From assembly GCA_023433615.1 (NCBI GenBank), contig JAEZCJ010000004.1, positions 1-62,063 of the forward strand: 62,063 bases of DNA. The letters run 5' to 3'. Below are positions 26,387 through 35,081 of the stretch, in pieces. The DNA is from Bacillota bacterium. GTDB lineage: Bacteria; Bacillota; Bacilli; Paenibacillales; Paenibacillaceae. Numbering within the stretch: position 1 is the first letter of the stretch; every line of letters starts with the position of its first letter. The position numbers were made by a program, and so were the translations under genes. The notes under the pieces are model-generated. The model was not told where the DNA came from. It searched no databases and was given only the letters and a program-made list of their open reading frames with translations.

Positions 26387-26516
26387 TTTTTGCACCCCCA
26401 CCTATCTACTTATATTTTACAATTATAGCATCTTGCTCACGATATAGAGGGGGAGAAAATAATTTTAACTTTCCTATCCTTCCATAATGACGCACCGATT
26501 GGTCGATAACATATAA

Positions 26517-26553
26517 ACAAAGGTCGTACGGGAAATACCCGCACGACCTTTGT
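26517..26553 (-). terminator. intrinsic terminator of the fucosidase gene
   Basis: Long stem (ACAAAGGTCGT and complement, extended by CGGG/CCCG) followed on the minus strand by TTTGTTTATA. Located 40 bases past the GH95 stop. Confidence 0.7.
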
Positions 26554-26592
26554 CGTTCTTGCCCCATAAACGAGATTACCCGCAGCAATCTC

Positions 26593-28887
26593 CTAGGATT
26601 CGAGCGTATAGACTGCCCCAGCCTCCGCTTGAAAACATAATTCACCCGAGCCGCCGTGCGACTCGATCGCGACCGGATGCCCTGCCTGCATTACCTTGAC
26701 CGCTCCGGTCGTCGTACGGATCGAGCACGTTCCGGCAACCGAAGCGCGAACAACCGCCTCCGTCAGCTTGCCGTCCTGCCACGCGATGTCGACCGTGTAC
26801 CCGCCCCGTGCCCGCAATCCCTTAACGGAGCCGCTCGACCACGCGGCAGGCAGAGCCGGAAGCAGCTGAAGACCGCCGGCATGGCTCTGGAGCAGCATCT
26901 CCGCGATCGCCGCGGCACCGCCGAAATTGCCGTCGATCTGGAACGGCGGATGATTGTCGAGGAAGTTCGGCAGCGTCGAGTGCGTCAGGAGCGCGGTCAG
27001 ATTGCTCGAAGCCTCTTCCGCGTCCATCAGACGCGCCCAGAAGTTGATGATCCACGCTCTGCTCCAGCCTGTATGGCCGCCGCCGTTCGCTAACCGGCGC
27101 TCTAGCGTGCGCCGGGCTGCAGCGGCTAACTCCGGCGTGCCGCTCGGCGTAATCTGGCTGCCGGGATGCAAGGCGAATAGATGCGAGATATGGCGGTGTC
27201 CCGGTTCCTCCTCCTCATAATCCTCGTACCATTCCTGGAGCTGGCCATAACGGCCGACCTGCGGCTGCGGCAGTCTCTCCAGCACCCGCTGCAGTTCCGC
27301 CCCTAACGCCTCTTCCGTCGGAACGGCCAGCGTCGCTTCCGCCTCCAGCACGGCACCGAACAGCTCGCGGATGATCTGCGTATCCATCGAAGGTCCCGCG
27401 CACAGCACGCCTGATTCGCCGCTTGGCAGGATGTACGTATTCTCCGGCGATACCGACGGACAGGTGACCAGCTCGCCGGAAGGCGACTCCACGACGTAGT
27501 CGACCAGGAACAAGGCTGCCTCGCGCAGCGTAGGGTACGCCCGCTCGAGGTACGCCGCGTCCATCGAGAATTGATAATGCTCCCACATGTGCAGGGCTAG
27601 CCATGCAGCGCCCATCGGCCAGTAAGTGGCCGGCAAGTAGGTGTCTTGCGGCGCCGTGTCTCCCCACAGGTCGGTGTTATGGTGCGCGGTGAAGCCCCTG
27701 CAGCCGTACATGAACGACGCGGTATGTCGGCCAGGCTCCCGCATACGTTCCAGAAGATCGAAGAGCGGTTCATGGCATTCAGGCAGCCCGCATGTCTCGG
27801 CCGGCCAATAATTCATCTGGGCATTGATGTTGATCGTATACTTGCTCTCCCACGGCGGCAGGAAATGCTCGTTCCATATCCCCTGCAGATTCGCCGGCAG
27901 CGAACCCGGTCGACTCGATGAGATAAGCAGGTAACGCCCGAATTGAAAATAGAGCGCGAATAGTCCGGGGTCATCGTCACCGTCGTGGAGCCGTTCCATG
28001 CGCCGGGCTAGGCTCATGCGATCGATGTCGGCATCCGCCTGACTTAGCGAGAGCGATACGCGGCCGAAGAGCGCAGCATAGTCGTCGGCATGACGACGGT
28101 TCAATTCCGCGTAGCCTAGGCGAAGAGCCGCCTCCGCTGTCTTCTGCGCCTCTTGCATCGGATCCTCGACCCTGAACGTCGTAGCCGCAGCCAGAATCAG
28201 GGTCACGCTATCCGCATTCTCCACCATGAGATGCTCGCCGATCGCGTGTACCGTCCCGCCTTCGGCCTTCGCCTTCAGGACGGCTGCGTACTCGCTGCCG
28301 CCTTCGCCGCCGCAGTTGCCGCTCATCCAGATCGTGTCGTCTCCGGTCCGGCCGGTATGGCCGGTATACCGCCAGCGTCCGCGTTCCATGCGCATCGTGC
28401 AGCTAATCGCGCCCGGCTTGTCGGCGCTCAGCCGCACCGCGATCGTCTGATCGGGGAAGCTTGCCAGATACTCGCGCTTATAGGCAATCCCGCCGAGCGT
28501 GAACGCGACCTTCACGATGCCGTTCTCCATATCCAGCTCGCGCGCATATTGCTCCGGCTCGCCGTCCGGGAGCGCCGAATCGATAAGCAGATGGCCCAGC
28601 GGCAGATAGTGCCGCTGCGACTCCGGAAGGCCTGACATGGACAGCACTGCGAGGCGCTCCGCCTCCTTCAGCTTGCCCTCGAATATCAGCTTGCGAATGG
28701 CGGGCAGATGCGTCCGCGCGTCCGGGTTGTTCCGGTCCCTCAGCCCGCCGTACCAGACGGAATCCTCGTTCAGCTGCAGCCGCTCGCTCCGCAGCTGGCC
28801 GTATACCATCGCGCCTAGCCTCCCGTTGCCGATCGGCAATGCTTCATTCCATACCTTGGCCGGTTCATCGAATAATAGGGAATTCAC
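26593..28887 (-). CDS. glycoside hydrolase family 95 (alpha-L-fucosidase or alpha-L-galactosidase)
   Basis: 764 residues, no signal peptide. N-terminal beta-sandwich (PIGNGRLGAMVYGQ, ERLQLNEDSVWYGG are family hallmarks), then an alpha/alpha-6 barrel with INAQMNYWPAETCGL (catalytic-Asn region), EPGHRHISHLFALHPGSQI (Glu region), GHTGWSRAWIINFWARLMD and FQIDGNFGGAAAIAEMLLQ, then a C-terminal beta domain. GH95 removes terminal alpha-1,2-L-fucose or L-galactose from xyloglucan or glycans by inversion. Start GTG at 28887, AAGGAG 10 bases upstream. With the GH31 enzyme just upstream, which looks like an alpha-xylosidase, a xyloglucan-oligosaccharide role is attractive (inference). Confidence 0.93.
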   Translation of the reverse strand: MNSLLFDEPAKVWNEALPIGNGRLGAMVYGQLRSERLQLNEDSVWYGGLRDRNNPDARTHLPAIRKLIFEGKLKEAERLAVLSMSGLPESQRHYLPLGHLLIDSALPDGEPEQYARELDMENGIVKVAFTLGGIAYKREYLASFPDQTIAVRLSADKPGAISCTMRMERGRWRYTGHTGRTGDDTIWMSGNCGGEGGSEYAAVLKAKAEGGTVHAIGEHLMVENADSVTLILAAATTFRVEDPMQEAQKTAEAALRLGYAELNRRHADDYAALFGRVSLSLSQADADIDRMSLARRMERLHDGDDDPGLFALYFQFGRYLLISSSRPGSLPANLQGIWNEHFLPPWESKYTININAQMNYWPAETCGLPECHEPLFDLLERMREPGRHTASFMYGCRGFTAHHNTDLWGDTAPQDTYLPATYWPMGAAWLALHMWEHYQFSMDAAYLERAYPTLREAALFLVDYVVESPSGELVTCPSVSPENTYILPSGESGVLCAGPSMDTQIIRELFGAVLEAEATLAVPTEEALGAELQRVLERLPQPQVGRYGQLQEWYEDYEEEEPGHRHISHLFALHPGSQITPSGTPELAAAARRTLERRLANGGGHTGWSRAWIINFWARLMDAEEASSNLTALLTHSTLPNFLDNHPPFQIDGNFGGAAAIAEMLLQSHAGGLQLLPALPAAWSSGSVKGLRARGGYTVDIAWQDGKLTEAVVRASVAGTCSIRTTTGAVKVMQAGHPVAIESHGGSGELCFQAEAGAVYTLES

Positions 28888-28969
28888 TGTGCATACGCTC
28901 CTTCTGGCTCATGTTCTGCCGTTAGGCATTCGGATCGTCTAAACACCACGACAATTATATAGGAAAAGA

Positions 28970-31378
28970 CTATCGGATGACGACGGATTCGCCCCGGTAA
29001 GTGACGCTCCGTTGGTTGGGCTCCCCGACAATTCTCACGCGGAAGGTCCGACTGGACTTCATGCCTTCATAACTCCCGACACGTTCGCCGATCGTCAGCG
29101 TGCGTTCGGCTTCACGCCAGCGCAGCTCAATCGTGGCATAGTTGCCTTGTTCGTAATTATAGTTGTCGCCTTCGTCCTCATAGAGCGTGAACGCGCCGTC
29201 TGTGCCGGGGTATACGTTCAGTACGAGTGCTCCATCGGTTGACTCGTTCGCGTATTGAATATCCGGTCCTGTCGGAATGATGGAGCCTGCGCGAACATAC
29301 AGCGGGATCGTCTCCAGTTCGGCTGCAACCTCAATCGTCCTGCCGCCCTCCGCTTGTTCCTCGCTCCAATAATCGTACCATCCGCCCTCGGGCAGATAGA
29401 CGCTGCGCGTCTTGTCGGTCCCGCTAAGGTCGCTGCCGTCCTCTCCATAGTACATGGCCGATGTGACGGGAGCAACGAGCAATGCCGGCCCGAACATGAA
29501 CTGGTCTGCAATATCGTGCGTGCGAACGTCTTCCCGGAAGTCAAAAGCCAGCGCACGGAACATCGTATAACTGCGATGGGCAACGGCACCGGCAAGCGAA
29601 TACAGATACGGCATCAGCGTGTAGCGCAGCTTGAGATACTTCACCAGCGTGTCGTACACCTTGTCTCCAGGCTCACCGAACCGCCATATTTCCCTCGGCG
29701 TATCCGTCCCGTGAGCGCGGAACATCGGCAGGAAGGCGCCGAGCTGGAACCACCGGACATATAGCTCGCGATAGGCCGGGTCGTCGACTCCGCCGTCATA
29801 ATCGCCGCCCCAGAACCATAGCCCCTGCTTGTTCTGGACGAAGAAAGCGCCGATATCCAGCGTCCAGTATGGCGAACCCGCAGCGCAGAAATTAAGGCCG
29901 TCTGCAATCTGCTTGCGCAGCGTCTCCCACGTGGCCGCCGTATCGCCGGACCAAGTGATCGTGCCGTAGCGATGCTGTCCCGCATAAGCCGAGCGCGTCA
30001 AGTTCACGACCCGCTTCCGATCGGTGTCGGCTCGCTGCCCCTTGTAGATGCCTTGCGAATGCAGCAGCGAGTAGCCGTTGATGAATGCCGGATCGAGGTA
30101 ACGTTTCGATTCGGCCGTATTGATCAGCATGCGCTGCTCGGGCTCCGGCTTCACCGCGCCCTTCCAATCGGCTTCGAAAGGTTCGGTGCAGTCGCACCAC
30201 CACGCATCCACGCCGTGAGCGAACAAGCCGGAGTGGGCTTGCTGCCAATACAACTGCCGCGCTTCCTCCCGGAAGGCGTCATACGTCGCTTGGTTGCCGA
30301 GCAGGAAACCTTTTTCGCGCATCTCCCGATGGTTGTCCCCTCCCGCGCTCATGTTCGGCCAGATGGACACCATCAGCTTGGCATGCAGCGCATGGAGTTC
30401 TTCCATCATCTCGCCTGGATTCGGGAATCGCTCCGGATCAAGCGACTTTTGCCCCCATTGATCCCCGGTCCACGACATCCAATCCAATACGATGCAATCC
30501 AGCGGCAATGCGCGCTTACGGTATTCCTTCACGATAGCGATCAATTCTTCCGCCGATCGATACCTCTCCTTGGACTGAATATATCCGTAGGCCCACTTCG
30601 GAAGCATCGGCGCCTCGCCGGTTAAATAGCGAATCCCTTGGATCGTCTGATCGAATTCGGGACCGTAGATGAAATAATAGTCCATCTCGTCATCCACATC
30701 CGTCCAGATATGCGACCCGAATGCGTCGTCGCGAAAGCTCATGAGGGAGTAACTGTCGACCAGAATGCCGTAACCTCGGGTAGATAACAGCGCCGGCACG
30801 ACCGCTTTCATGTTCTGCTGGTAGAGGAACTGATGCTTGCCGCGCAAGTTCATCATGCCTTCCTCGTGGGAGCCGAGTCCGTACAATGCTTCGTCCGGCT
30901 GCCACTCGAACGCGAGCTTCGTATGATAGGCATGCCTGTCGAACACTTGGCGCCATCCCTCCGCTCTGGCTCGGTAACCGTCCGCGCCGTGATCGGTTCG
31001 GACGTTGTCTTCGGATGCGTCGAAGACGGTACGATACACCTCGGTGCGCTCCAGCGTTTTGCCTCCGCGGGAAGGCTCATGGACCAAGACCGTTCCTTCT
31101 GCATCCAAGTACGCAAAGGCGCAAGTCGCTTTATCGACTCGGATCGTAAGCTGCCCCGTGGAGACTTCCAACGATCCGGGACCATCGGCGATCGTGTAGG
31201 GAACCTCCACCGTCTCCTCGCGTCTAACGATCATCAGGCTTTCCCGGCTGCTGAAGGCGCTTTCCATTGTATAGCGAATACGCGCGATGCCGGGCCGCAA
31301 GAACGCGATATGCATCATTCCATCGGTAGTATGCAGTGTGACGCCCCTTGCGTCCTGCAAATATTCCGTCAACTTCAA
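28970..31378 (-). CDS. glycoside hydrolase family 31 (alpha-glucosidase/alpha-xylosidase)
   Basis: 802 residues, cytoplasmic. N-terminal beta-sandwich (to about 250), TIM barrel with nucleophile Asp396 (WWCDCTEPF) and acid/base Asp479 (TWSGDTAATW), then proximal and distal C-terminal beta domains with a DUF5110-like end. DWMSWTGDQWG at about 299-309 is the pattern seen in alpha-xylosidase-type members, but specificity is not certain. Start: GGAG stands only 4 bases before the TTG at 31378; a second TTG at 31372 has better spacing. Upstream of and in line with the GH95 gene; divergent from an AraC regulator that probably controls it. Confidence 0.92.
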   Translation of the reverse strand: MKLTEYLQDARGVTLHTTDGMMHIAFLRPGIARIRYTMESAFSSRESLMIVRREETVEVPYTIADGPGSLEVSTGQLTIRVDKATCAFAYLDAEGTVLVHEPSRGGKTLERTEVYRTVFDASEDNVRTDHGADGYRARAEGWRQVFDRHAYHTKLAFEWQPDEALYGLGSHEEGMMNLRGKHQFLYQQNMKAVVPALLSTRGYGILVDSYSLMSFRDDAFGSHIWTDVDDEMDYYFIYGPEFDQTIQGIRYLTGEAPMLPKWAYGYIQSKERYRSAEELIAIVKEYRKRALPLDCIVLDWMSWTGDQWGQKSLDPERFPNPGEMMEELHALHAKLMVSIWPNMSAGGDNHREMREKGFLLGNQATYDAFREEARQLYWQQAHSGLFAHGVDAWWCDCTEPFEADWKGAVKPEPEQRMLINTAESKRYLDPAFINGYSLLHSQGIYKGQRADTDRKRVVNLTRSAYAGQHRYGTITWSGDTAATWETLRKQIADGLNFCAAGSPYWTLDIGAFFVQNKQGLWFWGGDYDGGVDDPAYRELYVRWFQLGAFLPMFRAHGTDTPREIWRFGEPGDKVYDTLVKYLKLRYTLMPYLYSLAGAVAHRSYTMFRALAFDFREDVRTHDIADQFMFGPALLVAPVTSAMYYGEDGSDLSGTDKTRSVYLPEGGWYDYWSEEQAEGGRTIEVAAELETIPLYVRAGSIIPTGPDIQYANESTDGALVLNVYPGTDGAFTLYEDEGDNYNYEQGNYATIELRWREAERTLTIGERVGSYEGMKSSRTFRVRIVGEPNQRSVTYRGESVVIR

Positions 31379-31410
31379 CCTGCTCCGCCCCCTATCGAAT
31401 CGATTGTGAT

Positions 31411-31418
31411 AGTATAAT
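31411..31418. promoter_or_regulatory. overlapping divergent -10 elements (GH31 / AraC)
   Basis: TATAAT (31413-31418, plus) and TATACT (31411-31416, minus) overlap in the 123-base gap between the divergent GH31 and AraC genes. Minus side has ACGACA 18 bases upstream as a possible -35; the plus side has no clear -35. Such overlap would make the two promoters mutually exclusive. Confidence 0.35.
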
Positions 31419-31501
31419 GATATGGTTGTTCATCTGTCGTTATCTAACATATTATCGCGACTTACTAGCACAATATATCGATCGTCGAGGGTGTACCTAT
31501 C

Positions 31502-32395
31502 ATGTACGAGCATCGCTATCGAGAACCCAAATCGCATGGAGAACCGGATTTCCCCTTCAGCGTCTACCGAGTGGAGCATCCCGCCGGCGTCCATTCGATC
31601 TTGCCCATTCATTGGCACAACGAGATGGAGATCATCTATCTGTACAAGGGTAACGCCAATTTTCGCATCGAGAGGCGGGAATATGCCGTTCAGGCGGGCG
31701 AAGCGCTCTTCGTTCATCCGGGTGAACTTCATTCGGGCGATAGCAATCATGACGGCGGCGTCGGTTATTGCTCCATCGTGTTCAAGCTATCCTGGCTATC
31801 CTCGCTCCAAGCGGATCGCATTCAAGAGCTGTTCCTGAACCCGCTCCTGCAGGGAGACGTCAGGCTTCCGACGCTGCTCGCGACTGCCTGCGAGTCGCAT
31901 CGAGCGCTGCTGGACGAGGTACGGAATATCCTGCTGCGATACGACAGCCAATCGCCAGCCTACGAGATGGGCTTGAAGGGCAAGCTGCTGCTGTTGCTCG
32001 CCGATCTCCACCGTCTCGGACTTATCGAAGAAGGAGGCGCCGAGACCGCCCGGCAGGGAAGAGCATTCCAGCAACCGATCAAGAAGGTGTTGGCTTACAT
32101 GGAAGACAACGCTTCCCACAAAATTACGTTGGATCAGCTTGCGTCCATTCTTGCGCTCAGCCGCTCGCACTTCTGCAAGTTCTTCCGCACGCAGACCGGA
32201 ATGCGGCCGATGGAGTACTTGAATTATCTCCGCGTCAACCATGCAGCCAAGCTGCTGCGCACCGGCTCCTACAATATTCTCGAAGCATCGCTGGAATCCG
32301 GGTTCCAGCACGTCAGCTATTTCACGAAGTGGTTCAAGTTCTACATGAACATGACGCCCTCCGAATACAAGAGCCGCTATACTTCCGGTCTATGA
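31502..32395 (+). CDS. AraC-family transcriptional regulator with cupin sensor domain
   Basis: 297 residues. N-terminal cupin: HWHNEMEIIYLYKGNANFRI with GEALFVHPGELHSG; C-terminal double helix-turn-helix (about 195-297) ending FTKWFKFYMNMTPSEYKSRY. Cupin-AraC proteins bind small sugars directly and activate neighbouring operons. Divergent from GH31 and GH95, which it most likely regulates. RBS GAGGGTG 8 bases before the ATG. Confidence 0.92.
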   Translation: MYEHRYREPKSHGEPDFPFSVYRVEHPAGVHSILPIHWHNEMEIIYLYKGNANFRIERREYAVQAGEALFVHPGELHSGDSNHDGGVGYCSIVFKLSWLSSLQADRIQELFLNPLLQGDVRLPTLLATACESHRALLDEVRNILLRYDSQSPAYEMGLKGKLLLLLADLHRLGLIEEGGAETARQGRAFQQPIKKVLAYMEDNASHKITLDQLASILALSRSHFCKFFRTQTGMRPMEYLNYLRVNHAAKLLRTGSYNILEASLESGFQHVSYFTKWFKFYMNMTPSEYKSRYTSGL

Positions 32396-32461
32396 CCTGC
32401 GTAAGGACGCTGGCCGGCGTGGTGTTCTGGCTATTCCTATAGAGAAGCTGCAGCTTCGGAT

Positions 32462-32780
32462 CGCAAAAGAAGGGTCGATGAAGCCGTACTTTCAGTACTA
32501 TAGCAGGTGTGTCCTGCAAAGTAGGGCCCATTGGGCTCTACTTCGGCTCCATGGCATGCGTGTGAGTGTCAGCGTAGTGAAAGTAAGGCCGGAATGGCCG
32601 TACTTCAAAACTATAGCGGGCTTGTCCTGCAAAGTAGGGCCCATTGGGCTCTACTTCGGCTCCATGGCATGCGTGTGAGTGTCCGGATTGCGAAAGCAGG
32701 ACCGAAATGGGCGTACTTTAGGCGCTGTAGCGGGAGGATCCTGCAAAGTAGGGCCTACGGGGCTCTACTCTCACTCCAAT
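32462..32780. repeat. three imperfect 113-115-bp tandem repeats
   Basis: The block TCCTGCAAAGTAGGGCC recurs at 32512, 32625 and 32739. Copies 1 and 2 share an identical 61-bp core (32510-32570, 32623-32683); copy 3 is diverged. Each copy holds a hairpin, GTAGGGCCCA/TTGGGCTCTAC. Short frames run through it but look fortuitous. Fills the gap between two convergent genes, ahead of a terminator. Confidence 0.8.
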
Positions 32781-32787
32781 GCAAAAA

Positions 32788-32843
32788 GAAACCTTTCCTC
32801 GGTAAGTGGAGGCAGCCTGCCACTGACCAACAGGAAAGGTTTC
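32788..32843 (-). terminator. intrinsic terminator of the six-gene uptake operon
   Basis: Perfect 12-bp stem (GAAACCTTTCCT and complement) with an inner stem, followed on the minus strand by TTTTTGC. Lies 5 bases past the last gene of the operon. Confidence 0.8.
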
Positions 32844-32848
32844 TGGGC

Positions 32849-35044
32849 TTACTCTATTGCATAAGCATCGTAGATGCGGTTCCTCGCAGCCCTCTCCTCC
32901 GGACTAAGCAGCTGCGCGTCCGCGATCTCGTAGACGCCGAACGTATCGTAGAGCCTTGCAGCCGGATCGACCTCCACATACGTGCACCATGGCAGCCAGT
33001 GATAGTGGCTCTCCAGCGTCTGGCTCGTAAAGTTGCCGCTCTCATGCCCCAAGCCCGGCATAAGGTAGCCGATGCTGCCGTCTACGTCGGTCGATTGCCG
33101 CGTATTGTTGTGGATGAATTCCGCAAAATCAAGATAATGCGCATCGTTCGTGATGACATACAGCCTGTAATAGCTGTACGCGCAAGCGGCCATGTACACA
33201 TCTGCGCCGCCGCCGATCGTAATAATGCTCTGTCCGCTGATCGAATACTTGTTGAACGGATGCTTCGGCCACGGTGCGACGACCGGGAATTGCCAAGCGT
33301 ACGTCCAGGTCTCGGTGTAATCGGCTGCGCCGATCGCCCCTTCCAGCCATCTGTTCTCCCCCGTGAGGTCGTATAGGGCCATGAAGCCGAACAAGGCATA
33401 GATGCCCGCCTCTTTATCCTGAATATCCGTGTTGTCGCACGTGCCGCCCCGGTATTCGAGGGTGCGGTACGGATGCTCATACGACCATTCGCCGGCCTTG
33501 ATCGCAGCCGACCTGTACCGCTCATCTCGCGACACGAGATAGTATTGCACCAGGAATCGGATCACGCTCGGCGTATTGGCCTTCGAGTCCATCCGGATGG
33601 AGCTGTCGGTATTGTATGCGCGGTAGAAGCTGCCGTCTGCGTTCTGAATGCTCGCCAGCCAATCGGCCGTCTTGCCGCAGAATGCAAGCCAGTCCGGCTT
33701 CTCCACACCTTTCTTGCGCATGTAGACATAGGCATCCAGTATAGCCTCCATACCGTCAGCCAGCATCCGGATATAATGCGGGTACGGCTCAAAGTCCTGG
33801 ATGCCGGGATTGTAGCACATCTGCGGGAGACCGGAATCGGTCATGGCCGTCCTCACCCAGAAATCGATGATGCTCACGCCCTTGTCGTAAGCATCCGGCA
33901 ATTCCTCCTTGTCGCCGTAGCGCAGCAGCTGATAGCCGATGCCGGGCTGCTGTCCCACGAAGCCGAACTGAAACGACACGGAGGAGATATCCATCTCAGG
34001 CAGCTGGCACGCGAAGGGCAATCCGAACGCATCGCCGTATTGCCGAGCGTATGTATCCAGAATCCGCATGCCGTTGTGATAGTGGCGCTCATTGTCTACC
34101 TCGAATAGCTTGTCTCGCAGCCGGTTATAGGTCTTCCGCCAGATCTCCCTCATCATGGGCTGGTAATCGCTATACTGCCCGAACTCGACGGCCACGGCAT
34201 AGTGCTGCTCGAAGCCGAGCTCGACCGGGTGATTGAGGCGACGTAAGTTCTTCGCTCTCCCCTTGTAATCAAGCCCTGCGAACCGATTCCTGCCGGGCAG
34301 CTCCCCGTCGGCTCCCGGATATACATAATCTATCGAGAGGCCGTCGATCGTGGCATCGAATGCCTTGCGAACCGCGAACCCGTAGTAGAGATAGTTCAAG
34401 GTTCTGGCTTCCGGCTTGCTCATCCCGATGGCCCCGGTTGTGCAATTCCGATCCACGTTGTTCTCGGCCCGAACGATGTCCGTGGATCGCATGGTCATGT
34501 CGGCGGCCCAGCGCGACATGGCGGCCATTTCGCCCGACGCGATATGCTGCATGGCGAACACGGGAAGCGCGTAGCTCGTCTCCGTGCGCCAGAAGTACTC
34601 GCAATCCAGGTCTTTGCCGAAGGCATGGTCCGGCGCATATTCATTCTGCTTATACCATACGCCCGGCGCGAAGCAATTGTAATCGCGCGGGCTAGCCGAT
34701 TCCGTCATGACCAGAGAGAACTTAGTCGAGAAGCCGAGGTCGTCGCCTGCCTGAAGCACCTTGACGCTGCGGCTCACCTTGAATCCGGAGCCGGTCGTCT
34801 CGTATACGTCCGAATATGCAAACTCGGAGCCTGAAGGCGCCGCCACCACGCCGGTCGCGGTCACTTTATCGCCGGATGAAGAGATCGCATCGTAGACGCC
34901 TTCGTAAAATTCGCTGAGCGCCGATGAAGTTTTGACCGTTACGGCAAGCGGCCGTCTGTTGAAGTAGAGCAGCTTGCCCTGCTTGCGAACCTCCAGCCCG
35001 CCTTCGCGAAAGTTGATCGTGTAGTTGCCGTGTGTCAGTTCCAA
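32849..35044 (-). CDS. uncharacterised protein, probable six-hairpin (alpha/alpha-barrel) glycosidase
   Basis: About 731 residues, no signal peptide. The N-terminal third is beta-rich (to about 310); the rest has repeated helix pairs with aromatic/acidic loops (YALFGFMALYDLTGENRWLE, AACAYSYYRLYVITNDAHYL) like alpha/alpha-6 toroid glycosidases, lyases and epimerases. No CAZy family could be assigned by eye. Start: GGGAG 8 bases before the TTG at 35044; an upstream ATG at 35107 would overlap the regulator gene and has no ribosome binding site. Last gene of the operon with binding protein, permeases, YesM kinase and YesN regulator, so it likely degrades the imported oligosaccharide. Catalytic residues unknown. 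Confidence 0.7.
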   Translation of the reverse strand: MELTHGNYTINFREGGLEVRKQGKLLYFNRRPLAVTVKTSSALSEFYEGVYDAISSSGDKVTATGVVAAPSGSEFAYSDVYETTGSGFKVSRSVKVLQAGDDLGFSTKFSLVMTESASPRDYNCFAPGVWYKQNEYAPDHAFGKDLDCEYFWRTETSYALPVFAMQHIASGEMAAMSRWAADMTMRSTDIVRAENNVDRNCTTGAIGMSKPEARTLNYLYYGFAVRKAFDATIDGLSIDYVYPGADGELPGRNRFAGLDYKGRAKNLRRLNHPVELGFEQHYAVAVEFGQYSDYQPMMREIWRKTYNRLRDKLFEVDNERHYHNGMRILDTYARQYGDAFGLPFACQLPEMDISSVSFQFGFVGQQPGIGYQLLRYGDKEELPDAYDKGVSIIDFWVRTAMTDSGLPQMCYNPGIQDFEPYPHYIRMLADGMEAILDAYVYMRKKGVEKPDWLAFCGKTADWLASIQNADGSFYRAYNTDSSIRMDSKANTPSVIRFLVQYYLVSRDERYRSAAIKAGEWSYEHPYRTLEYRGGTCDNTDIQDKEAGIYALFGFMALYDLTGENRWLEGAIGAADYTETWTYAWQFPVVAPWPKHPFNKYSISGQSIITIGGGADVYMAACAYSYYRLYVITNDAHYLDFAEFIHNNTRQSTDVDGSIGYLMPGLGHESGNFTSQTLESHYHWLPWCTYVEVDPAARLYDTFGVYEIADAQLLSPEERAARNRIYDAYAIE

Positions 35045-35081
35045 CTTTCTATCTCCCTTCGTCGATTCATCTTGCATTAAT

